Shown: positions 37,634-45,227 of the stretch, one piece after another
Layout: each line of letters starts with the position of its first letter
Numbering within the stretch: the stretch's first letter is position 1
Source of the DNA: Bacteroides rodentium JCM 16496
GTDB lineage: Bacteria; Bacteroidota; Bacteroidia; Bacteroidales; Bacteroidaceae
Length of the DNA stretch: 58,191 nucleotides
Direction: 5' to 3'
Assembly (NCBI RefSeq): GCF_000614125.1
Contig: NZ_BAKJ01000032.1
Span: 1-58,191, forward strand
The notes under the pieces: generated by a model
The model's input: the letters and a program-made list of their open reading frames with translations, nothing else
What the model was told of the DNA's origin: nothing
Databases searched by the model: none
Position numbers and translations under genes: made by a program

Positions 37634-38869
37634 ATGAAGAGTACATTTTCAGTAATCTACTACCTCAAGCGTCAGGTAGTGAAAAAGGACGGGACAGTTC
37701 CCGTCATGGGACGCATCACGGTGGACGGCAGCCAGACACAGTTCAGCTGCAAACTGACTGTCGATCCGAAACTGTGGGACACCAAAGGTGGACGTGTCAC
37801 GGGCAGAAGCACGGCGGCACTCGAAACGAACCGTATGCTTGACAAGATGCGGGTACGCATCAACAGGCATTATCAGGAAATCATGGAGCGTGACAACTTC
37901 GTCACGGCGGAGAAGGTGAAGAACGCCTTTCTCGGACTGGAACACCGCTACCACACGCTGATGCAGGTGTTCCGCCAGCACAACGAGGACTACGAGAAGC
38001 AGGTGGAGGCAGGCATGAAAGCCAAAGGCACGCTGCTGAAGTACCGCACCGTTTACAAGCACATGCAAGAGTTCCTCGACATCCGCTACCATGTGAAGGA
38101 CATCGCCCTAAAAGAGCTTACCCCGGCTTTCATCTCCGACTTCGAGATGTTCCTGCGCACGGACAAGCACTGCTGCACCAATACCGTGTGGCTGTACGTC
38201 TGCCCGTTACGGACGATGGTATTCATCGCCATCAACAACGAGTGGCTGACGCGCGACCCGTTCCGCGAGTATGAAATCAAGAAGGAGGAAACAACACGCA
38301 GTTTCCTGACCAAAGATGAGATCCGCCTGCTGATGGAGGGGAAACTGAAAAACGCCAAACAGGAATTGTACCGCGACCTCTACCTGTTCTGCGCCTTCAC
38401 GGGGCTGTCGTTCGCGGATATGCGCAACCTTACGGAAGAGAATATCCGCACCTACTTCGACGAACACGAGTGGATAAACATCAACCGCCAGAAAACGGGC
38501 GTGGTGTCCAACATCCGCCTGCTCGACATCGCCAACCGCATAATCGGCAAATACCGGGGACTGTGCGGGGACGGCAGGATATTTCCCGTTCCGCATTATA
38601 ACACGTGCCTTGCCGGTATCCGTGCCGTCGCCAAGCGTTGCGGCATCACCAAGCATATCACGTGGCATCAGAGCCGCCACACGGCAGCCACGACGATATT
38701 CCTCTCCAACGGTGTTCCCATCGAAACGGTCAGCTCCATGCTCGGACACAAGAGCATAAAGACGACGCAGATTTACGCAAAGATAACCAAAGAGAAGCTC
38801 AATCAGGACATGGAGAACCTTGCCGCAAGATTGAACGGCGTCGAGGAATTTGCAGGTTGCACCATCTAA
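37634..38869 (+). CDS. int: Tyrosine recombinase IntDOT
   Basis: From the ATG at 37634 the product is 411 residues, the exact IntDOT length; an upstream in-frame start at 37556 is not needed. It has an N-terminal arm-binding domain, a SAM-like core-binding domain (~100-205) and a catalytic domain with R285, K287, H345-x-x-R348, H372 and nucleophile Y381. The position of the usual first catalytic Arg is Ser259 (FTGLSF), the hallmark of IntDOT. It integrates and excises the ICE at GTANNTTTGC cores and tolerates mismatched overlap bases. Confidence 0.95.
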   Translation: MKSTFSVIYYLKRQVVKKDGTVPVMGRITVDGSQTQFSCKLTVDPKLWDTKGGRVTGRSTAALETNRMLDKMRVRINRHYQEIMERDNFVTAEKVKNAFLGLEHRYHTLMQVFRQHNEDYEKQVEAGMKAKGTLLKYRTVYKHMQEFLDIRYHVKDIALKELTPAFISDFEMFLRTDKHCCTNTVWLYVCPLRTMVFIAINNEWLTRDPFREYEIKKEETTRSFLTKDEIRLLMEGKLKNAKQELYRDLYLFCAFTGLSFADMRNLTEENIRTYFDEHEWININRQKTGVVSNIRLLDIANRIIGKYRGLCGDGRIFPVPHYNTCLAGIRAVAKRCGITKHITWHQSRHTAATTIFLSNGVPIETVSSMLGHKSIKTTQIYAKITKEKLNQDMENLAARLNGVEEFAGCTI

Positions 38870-38880
38870 AAAGAAAAGCC

Positions 38881-39243
38881 ATGAAACGTGACACAATCAT
38901 CATCGAGGACAAGGCAGTCAGCGTAACCGGTAACGACGTGTGGATGACCGCCACCGAAATAGCCGGATTGTTCCATACGACCGTCCCGGCAGTGAACGCC
39001 GCCATCAGAGCCGTCCGCAAGTCGGACGTGCTGAACGACTACGAGGTGTGCCGCTACATGCAGCTTGAAAACGGGCTGCACGCGGACGTGTACGCCCTTG
39101 AAATCATCATCCCGGTCGCTTTCAGGGTGAATACCTACAACACCCACCTGTTCCGCACATGGCTGGTGGGAAAGGCACTCTCACAAGAGAAACGGCAGAC
39201 ATACGTGATGTTCATACAGAACGGAAAAGCCGGGTATTGCTGA
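38881..39243 (+). CDS. RhuM-like/winged-helix DNA-binding protein of the ICE
   Basis: This 120-residue protein starts 12 bp after int. The N-terminus VWMTATEIAGLFHTTVPAVNAAIRAVRK resembles the DNA-binding head of RhuM/KilA-N-type proteins (VWLTQKEMAELF pattern), here without the long C-terminal domain. Much longer in-frame starts inside int (38605) are unlikely. It is probably co-transcribed with int and may regulate integration or the neighbouring genes (inference). It ends before a bidirectional terminator. Confidence 0.65.
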   Translation: MKRDTIIIEDKAVSVTGNDVWMTATEIAGLFHTTVPAVNAAIRAVRKSDVLNDYEVCRYMQLENGLHADVYALEIIIPVAFRVNTYNTHLFRTWLVGKALSQEKRQTYVMFIQNGKAGYC

Positions 39244-39263
39244 TTGCACATACCCCATAAGAC

Positions 39264-39308
39264 AAGTAAACGGGTAGCACCACAAAAGGTGTCACCCGTT
39301 TACTTTTT
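39264..39308. terminator. Bidirectional terminator between int operon and HTH genes
   Basis: AAGTAAACGGGTAGCACC pairs with GGTGTCACCCGTTTACTT around an ACAAAA loop, followed by a T-run on the plus strand. It sits between two convergent transcripts. Confidence 0.85.
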
Positions 39309-39320
39309 CATGAAACCGCC

Positions 39321-39626
39321 TCACTCCAGCGGCTTGCGGTAGTTCGCTTCCAGTACCCCGCGCAGCCCCGTTTCCGGGTAAAGCACCTTCCCTCCCAAAA
39401 GTATGAAGGGCAACACGCGGTTGTTGCGGTATTCCTGCAAGGTGCGCCGGCTCACACGGAGCAGTTCCGACACCTCGCCGTCCGTCAGGTAACGTTCCCC
39501 GTCCAGCGGAGGACGGTAGCTTTCCAGAAATGCGGACAGCCATTTCGAGCCTTTGCGCATATCCTGCACCACAGAGGCTATCGGCTCGTCTTCCATCGTA
39601 AAAACATCGTTGTTCTCGTTCATCAT
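39321..39626 (-). CDS. Helix-turn-helix (MerR/Xis-like) ICE protein
   Basis: The gene encodes 101 residues from the ATG at 39626 (39623 is an equal alternative). The C-terminal half has the excisionase-type winged helix YLTDGEVSELLRVSRRTLQEYRN, with LPFILLGGKVLYPE after it, the same fold as the two Xis proteins on the other strand. The N-terminus is acidic and probably flexible. It follows the next HTH gene with a ~30-bp gap and is probably co-transcribed. The role is unknown; it may be a regulator or directionality factor of this element. Confidence 0.75.
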   Translation of the reverse strand: MMNENNDVFTMEDEPIASVVQDMRKGSKWLSAFLESYRPPLDGERYLTDGEVSELLRVSRRTLQEYRNNRVLPFILLGGKVLYPETGLRGVLEANYRKPLE

Positions 39627-39657
39627 AACTTCGGATTCAGTGGGTGAATAAATCAAA

Positions 39658-39957
39658 TCATCTGCCGTGCGGATAGAGCGTGCCGACAAGCGGTATCAGC
39701 CGCTTCACCTCCTCTGGCTTGTAATAGAACCTGCGGTTTATCTGCGAGTAGCCGATAAGCCGCCTGTCACGCAGCGTCTGCAACGTGCGCGGGCTTATTC
39801 TCAACTGCCCGCAGACCTCCTCGCCCGTGAGCCATCTTTCCATGCGCCCCGTGTCGCTTTTGCGCCTCAGGGCGGCGACCTTCTCCGAGAGTGCGCCGAA
39901 TGCCGCCACCATCATCTCGAAAGTCTTTTTCTCGATAGATACTATTTCCATATTCAT
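39658..39957 (-). CDS. Helix-turn-helix ICE protein
   Basis: This 99-residue protein starts at the Met of MNMEIVSIEKK (39957, or 39951). A longer reading to 39999 would place the start upstream of its own -7 box, so it is rejected. The N-terminal half is a short amphipathic helix (FEMMVAAFGALSEKVAAL). The C-terminal half is an excisionase-like HTH (WLTGEEVCGQLRISPRTLQTLRDRRLI, in part). It is divergent from xis2c and close to its operator-like palindrome, so it could feed back on excision (inference). Confidence 0.75.
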   Translation of the reverse strand: MNMEIVSIEKKTFEMMVAAFGALSEKVAALRRKSDTGRMERWLTGEEVCGQLRISPRTLQTLRDRRLIGYSQINRRFYYKPEEVKRLIPLVGTLYPHGR

Positions 39958-39975
39958 GTCATTTAGAGTTTGCCG

Positions 39976-39983
39976 CAAAGGTA
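39976..39983 (-). promoter_or_regulatory. -7 box of the minus-strand HTH gene pair
   Basis: The minus strand reads TACCTTTG, 19 bp upstream of the ATG at 39957. Start selection for the HTH gene depends on it. Confidence 0.5.
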
Positions 39984-40075
39984 ACGAAACGGCATACAAG
40001 ACGTATCGTTTTCCGCTGAAAGGCTGCCTGTTGCGCCGTTTGACCGGGTTACGGAGCCATCTTCCGCAAAAATCT

Positions 40076-40090
40076 TACGTGAGTCACGTA
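40076..40090. promoter_or_regulatory. 15-bp perfect palindrome upstream of the excision operon
   Basis: TACGTGA-G-TCACGTA is a perfect palindrome 69-83 bp before the xis2c ATG. In CTnDOT the activator RteC is known to bind an inverted repeat upstream of this operon's promoter; this is a good candidate by position. The nearby GAATTTTG (40123-40130) is a one-mismatch -7 box, in keeping with an activator-dependent promoter. Confidence 0.55.
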
Positions 40091-40158
40091 GTGAGTTGTT
40101 AAAGCCCCTTTTGTTTATTGCCGAATTTTGTCGCAGAAACAAAAAGAAAGGACTGAAC

Positions 40159-40520
40159 ATGAAAGTGATAACAATGGAAAGTTCCGCCTACAAGGAGATG
40201 ATGGCGCAGATTGCGAACATCGCAGGTACATCCGCGAGGCAAGGGACGAGAAGAAACGGAAGCGGGAAACCGAAGACAAGCTGCTTGACACGGCACAGGC
40301 GGCGAAGATGCTCAACGTGAGCAAGCGCACCATGCAGCGTATGCGCACCGACCACCGTATCGAGTATGTGGTGGTACGCGGAAGCTGCCGCTACCGCCTT
40401 TCCGAGATACTGCGGCTATTGGAGGACAACACAGTAAGGAACGAGGAAGGGACAATAGACACCCTGTTCCACAACCACACGCTGCGCACGGGCGGCAAAC
40501 CAAAAGGAAGGAGGACATAG
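40159..40520 (+). CDS. xis2c: Excision protein Xis2c (one-base frameshift)
   Basis: The gene encodes ~120 residues from the ATG at 40159 (MKVITMESSAYKEMMAQIAN) after adding one base at the GG of 40225-40226, joining NIAG to YIREARDEKKRK. The alternative reading from 40128 gives a basic nonsense N-terminus and is rejected. A winged helix-turn-helix (LLDTAQAAKMLNVSKRTMQRM) marks it as a recombination directionality factor that bends attachment-site DNA with IntDOT. It is first of the xis2c-xis2d-orf3-exc operon. Confidence 0.8.
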
Positions 40521-40523
40521 GTC

Positions 40524-40874
40524 ATGGAACTGCTCACACGAAACAACTTCGAGGGCTGGATGCAGAAGCTGATGGAACGGCTCGACCGTCAGGACGAACT
40601 GCTGCTGGCGATGAAGGCTGAGGGGAAACAGCCCACTATCACGGAAAGCATCCGCCTTTTCGACAATCAGGATTTGTGCATGTTGCTCCAGATAAGCAAA
40701 CGCACCCTCCAACGCTACCGCAGCGTAGGCGCATTGCCCTACAAGACGCTGGGCAAGAAGACCTATTACAGCGAGGAGGACGTGCTGACATTCCTTTCCA
40801 ACCATATCAAGGACTTCAAAAAGGAAGATATAGCCTTCTACAAGGCTCGTATCCATAATTTCTTTCATAAATAA
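40524..40874 (+). CDS. xis2d: Excision protein Xis2d
   Basis: This 116-residue basic protein has a coiled N-terminal segment and the excisionase HTH LCMLLQISKRTLQRYRSVG followed by ALPYKTLGKKTYYSEEDV. Xis2d works with Xis2c and IntDOT to assemble the excision complex. It starts 4 bp after xis2c. It resembles the minus-strand HTH proteins at 39321-39957 in fold, suggesting old duplication. Confidence 0.85.
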   Translation: MELLTRNNFEGWMQKLMERLDRQDELLLAMKAEGKQPTITESIRLFDNQDLCMLLQISKRTLQRYRSVGALPYKTLGKKTYYSEEDVLTFLSNHIKDFKKEDIAFYKARIHNFFHK

Positions 40875-40894
40875 CCCATTAAAACATTTTTCAG

Positions 40895-42465
40895 ATGGCA
40901 AAGAAAAAAGACGAAAAGGACGTGCTGGTAGTCCGTGACGAGAAGACAGGCGAGATCAGCGTGGTAGCCGGGCTGAACGCGGACGGCACACCCAAGCGCA
41001 CCCCCGCAAAAGCGGAGAACGCGCAGAGTTTCCTGCAATTCGACCGACATGGCGACGTGCTGGACAACTTCTTCAAGAACTTCTTCCGGCAGTGCAAGGA
41101 ACCCAGCCGCTTCGGTTTCTACCGCATTGCGGCAGACCAAGCTGAAAATCTCTTAGAGGTGATGAAGCAACTGCTGAAAGACCCCGAAGCGAACAAGGAG
41201 CTGCTCGCCCCTCACAAGGTGGACACCTCCGACTATGAGAAGAAGGTGCAGGAAGAGATGGCAGCACAACAGACAGAGAAACAAGAACCTCAAAAACAGG
41301 AGAACATGGAACAACGGAAAGAACAGCAACAGGACAAATCCGAACAGATGCAGGGCAAACGTGGCTACCAGCCATCGACGAGAGTAAAATCAACTGGCAG
41401 GAGCTGGAGGACAGATGGGGCGTAAAGCGGGACAACCTTGAAAAGTCCGGCGACCTTACGAAGATGCTCAACTATGGCAAGTCCGACTTGGTAAAGGTCA
41501 AACCGACCTTCGGCGGCGAATCATTCGAGCTGGACGCCCGCCTCTCCTTCAAGAAGGACGGTGAGGGAAACATCAGCCTCGTGCCGCACTTCATCCGCAA
41601 GGAGCAGAAGCTGGATGAGTACAAGGAACACAAATTCTCCGACAATGACCGGAAGAACCTCCGCGAAACGGGCAATCTCGGTAGGGTCGTGGACATTGTG
41701 GACAGGGAAACGGGCGAGATCATCCCCTCCTACATCAGCATCGACCGCAAGACGAATGAAATCACGGACATTCCGGCAAGCAGGGTGCGCATCCCGGAGC
41801 GCATCGGCAAGACGGAAATCACCACGCAGGAGCGGGACATGCTCCGCGCCGGACTGCCCGTACGCGACAAGCTCATCGAGCGCAACGACGGCAGAAAGTT
41901 CGTCACCACCCTGCAAGTGAACGTGGAGCAGCGCGGCGTGGAGTTCGTGCCGGGAACCGGCAAGTCGCCCCGTACCGCACAGACACAGGAAACCAAAGGC
42001 GACACATCGAAAAGTCAGGCGCAGGGCGGGGAAAATGCCGCACAGACCAAGAAGGAGCAACGCCGCAACACGTGGACGAACGAGGACGGCAGCATCCGCC
42101 CCATCAGCAAATGGAGCGGCGTGAGCTTCACCGACCAGCAGAAAGCCGACTATGTGGCGGGTAAAGCCGTGAAGCTGGAGAACGTGACCGACAAGCAGGG
42201 CTTCCATGCCACGATGTATATCAAGTTCAACCCGGAGAAGGGACGCCCGTACCGCTACGACACGAACCCTGACAATGCACAGCAGGTTGCTCCGTCCAAC
42301 GAGAGCCGCACGCAGGTGGCGGTGAACAACGATGGCAAGACCAACGAGGCTACAAAGAATCTGAGAGAGCCGTTGCAGAAAGGTCAGACCAACCCGAAGG
42401 ACGCCCGCCAGCAACAGCAGCAGGAGAAGCCGCAGAAGAAAACGGGCAAGGGCATGAAAATGTAA
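40895..42465 (+). CDS. orf3: DUF4099/DUF3945 ICE protein (orf3; one-base frameshift)
   Basis: The gene encodes ~523 residues after adding one C at 41372-41373, giving YQPIDESKINWQELEDRWG. The frame then runs into 41464-42465 without a break. The centre holds the DUF4099 pattern WGVKRDNLEKSGDLTKMLNY and two DUF3945 repeats. The C-terminus is Gln-rich and basic (ARQQQQQEKPQKKTGKGMKM), which suggests nucleic-acid or membrane contact. Its role is unknown; orf3 sits in the CTnDOT excision operon but is not strictly required there. Confidence 0.82.
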
Positions 42466-42525
42466 TCCCGTGTCCGCCACTGAATCCAAAATAAAATCCA
42501 AAGTATCAACAAAAAAGAAGAAGAC

Positions 42526-44612
42526 ATGAAGACAATCATTGCAGAAAAGCCCTCCGTGGCACGTGAAATCGCCCGCATCGTGGGCGCGACAAAGAGAGAG
42601 GAAGGATATTTCGAGGGAGGCGGTTATGCCGTGACATGGGCATTCGGACACCTCGTTCAGCTTGCCATGCCCGACGGCTACGGCGTGCGCGGATTTGTCC
42701 GTGACAACCTCCCGATTATTCCCGACACATTCACGCTCGTCCCCCGTCAGGTCAGGACGGAGAAAGGTTACAAGCCCGACAGCGGCGTGGTGTCGCAGAT
42801 AAAAGTCATCAAAAGACTGTTCGACACAAGCGAACATATCATCGTGGCGACCGATGCCGGACGCGAGGGAGAGCTTATCTTCCGCTACCTCTACCACTAT
42901 ACGGGTTGCACCACTCCTTTCGTGCGCCTGTGGATCAGCTCTCTCACCGACAAAGCTATCCGCGAGGGACTGCGGAAACTCGAAGACGGCAGCAAATACG
43001 ACAACCTCTACCTCGCCGCCAAAGCGCGGAGCGAATCCGACTGGCTCGTGGGCATCAACGGCACACAGGCGTTATCCATCGCCGCCGGACACGGCACGTA
43101 TTCCGTGGGGCGGGTGCAGACACCAACGTTGGCTATGGTATGTGAACGCTACTGGGAGAACCGCCGCTTTACGTCCGAAGCATTCTGGCAGCTCCATATC
43201 GCAACGGACGGTTGCGACGGCGAAGTCGTGAAATTCTCATCCTCCGAGAAATGGAAAGAGAAAGAACCGGCGATGGAACTATATAATAAGGTAAAGGCGG
43301 CAGGTTGCGCCACTGTCACGAAAGCCGAGCGCAAGGAGAAGACGGAGGAAACTCCCTTGCTCTACGACCTGACCACGCTCCAGAAAGAAGCCAACGCCAA
43401 GCACGGCTTCACGGCGGAACAGACGCTTGAAATCGCGCAGAAACTCTACGAAAAGAAGTTGATAACCTATCCGAGAACGGGAAGCCGCTACATCCCCGAA
43501 GACGTGTTTGCCGAAATTCCCAAACTGCTCGCTTTCATCGGCACACAGCCCGAATGGAAAGACAAGGTGCGGGCAAAAGCCGCCCCGACACGCCGCAGCG
43601 TGGACGACGGCAAGGTGACAGACCACCATGCCCTGCTCGTCACGGGTGAGAAACCGCTCTTCCTCTCCAAAGAGGACAATACCATCTATCAGATGATTGC
43701 CGGGCGCATGGTCGAGGCATTCTCTGAGAAATGCGTCAAGGATGTGACCACTGTCACGGCGGAATGTGCCGGAGTGGAGTTTACCGTAAAAGGCAGCGTC
43801 GTGAAGCAAACCGGATGGCGTGCCGTCTATGGCGAGGAAAAAGAGGAAATTACCATCCCGGCTGGCAGGAAGGCGACACGCTGACACCGAAAGGCTCGTC
43901 CATTACCGAAGGAAAGACCAAACCCAAGCCGCTGCATACCGAAGCCACCCTGCTCTCGGCAATGGAAACGGCGGGCAAGGAAATTGAGGACGACGCACTG
44001 CGGCAGGCGATGAAGGACTGTGGCATCGGTACTCCCGCCACACGCGCCTCCATCATCGAAACGCTTTTCAAGCGCGGTTACATGGAACGCTGCAAGAAGT
44101 CGCTTGTTCCCACCGAAAAAGGACTTGCCCTCAATTCCGTCGTCAAGACGATGCGCATCGCCGATGTTGCCATGACGGGCGAATGGGAAAAGGAGCTGGC
44201 GCGTATCGAGCGCGGGGAACTGTCCGACGACACCTTCCGCAAGGAGATAGAGGCGTACACACGTGAGATAACCTCCGAACTGATCTCGTGCGACAAGCTC
44301 TTCGGCAGCCGTGACTCCGGCTGCGCGTGTCCCAAGTGTGGCACGGGCAGGATGCGGTTCTACGGCAAGGTGGTACGCTGCGACAACACGGAGTGCGGAC
44401 TGCCCGTGTTCCGGCTGAAAGCGGGACGCACCCTGTCCGACGATGAAATCAAAGACCTGCTCACCGAAGGGCATACCAAGCTGCTCAAAGGGTTCAAGAG
44501 CAAACAGGGCAAGAGTTTCGATGCTGTTGTCGCCTTTGACGGGGAATATAACACGACTTTTGTGTTCCCGGAGGCTAAAAAGGACAAGAAATTTTCAGGA
44601 CGGAAGAAATAG
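42526..44612 (+). CDS. exc: Topoisomerase III-like Exc protein (one-base frameshift)
   Basis: The gene encodes 695 residues after adding one G at 43860-43861 (ITIPGWQEGDTL). The type IA topoisomerase core is complete: TOPRIM domain (EKPSVAREIARIVGA, then DAGREGELIFR), the active-site Tyr in LITYPRTGSRYI (~313), and the domain with GIGTPATRASIIETL. The C-terminus has one zinc-ribbon (CPKCGTGRMRFYG, CDNTECG). Exc is needed for CTnDOT excision in vivo in its native operon. The gene ends before a terminator. Confidence 0.93.
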
Positions 44613-44673
44613 TATTAACTTTGCCACTTGTTCAGAGTAATGAATTGTTCTTCGATACCGGATTACACTCATA

Positions 44674-44773
44674 CTTTGGATTTAGTGGTGGCACTCGGAG
44701 GGATACCGAGTGCCTTTTTCTTCCTTTTTCCAACCGATTATCCCGTTAATTATCAATCCGCTAAATCCAAAGT
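44674..44773 (+). promoter_or_regulatory. Nested hairpin leader before the DUF1896 gene
   Basis: ACTTTGGATTTAGTGG (44674-44689) pairs along 16 bp with CCGCTAAATCCAAAGT (44758-44773), enclosing a terminator hairpin at 44691-44719. The right arm ends one base before the ATG at 44775. The structure could hide the ribosome site or switch with the terminator. Confidence 0.6.
44691..44719 (+). terminator. Intrinsic terminator after exc
   Basis: GGCACTCGG and CCGAGTGCC form a 9-bp GC-rich stem with a 6-nt loop and a TTTTT tail. It lies inside the larger hairpin described at 44674-44773. Confidence 0.8.
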
Positions 44774-44774
44774 A

Positions 44775-45227
44775 ATGAACAACAAGAAGAAAAACGAGGG
44801 TCAGACCGACTTTTCCTATTACGGTCTGTACCTGCTGGACTATCTCCGCACGAACAAGTTTGAACAGGCTGACGACACCGCTTTCATACGGGAACGGGCC
44901 GACCGTGCCGCCGAAACGTATGAGAGGGCACGGCTTGAAGGCTATCCCGCCGATGGTGCGCAGGAACTGGCGATGGACACGCTGCTGCGCGGGCTGCATT
45001 ATTCCCGTTACGCCATCCTCCGCGAAGTCGTGGAAAACGAGTTTGCCGATGAAGTGCCGGAAGAGAAGCGTGAAGCCTTTGTCCTGAAACTGCTGCCGCT
45101 TGTCGGCAACGTGTTCTCCGTCTATGACCTCTCGGATGACAATTTCGCCCTGTCTTCCGATTACGACCTGCTCTACACGGAGCTGACGGGAGCAACCGTC
45201 CTTTACTTAGACGAATATGGCGTTTAA
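44775..45227 (+). CDS. DUF1896 family ICE protein
   Basis: This 150-residue protein starts at the ATG at 44775; a longer reading from 44628 would translate through the terminator hairpin and is rejected. The sequence DFSYYGLYLLDYLRTNKFEQ and the helical acidic centre (RERADRAAETYERARLEGYP) match the DUF1896 proteins common in Bacteroides conjugative elements. It overlaps the start of the methylase-helicase gene by 11 bp, so the two are translationally coupled and probably act together. Function unknown. Confidence 0.82.
   Translation: MNNKKKNEGQTDFSYYGLYLLDYLRTNKFEQADDTAFIRERADRAAETYERARLEGYPADGAQELAMDTLLRGLHYSRYAILREVVENEFADEVPEEKREAFVLKLLPLVGNVFSVYDLSDDNFALSSDYDLLYTELTGATVLYLDEYGV

Noticed and set aside
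40128..40520. 130-aa start for xis2c at 40128
   Set aside because: Its first ~30 residues are out of frame with the conserved MKVITMESSAYKEMM start; the frame change at 40226 explains both.
41521..42897. 458-codon minus-strand frame opposite orf3 and exc
   Set aside because: Shadow of GC-rich coding sequence; the plus strand carries recognisable DUF4099/DUF3945 and TOPRIM motifs.
44628..44774. Upstream start for the DUF1896 protein
   Set aside because: It would translate through an intrinsic terminator and a 16-bp stem, and the extra residues do not resemble the family.
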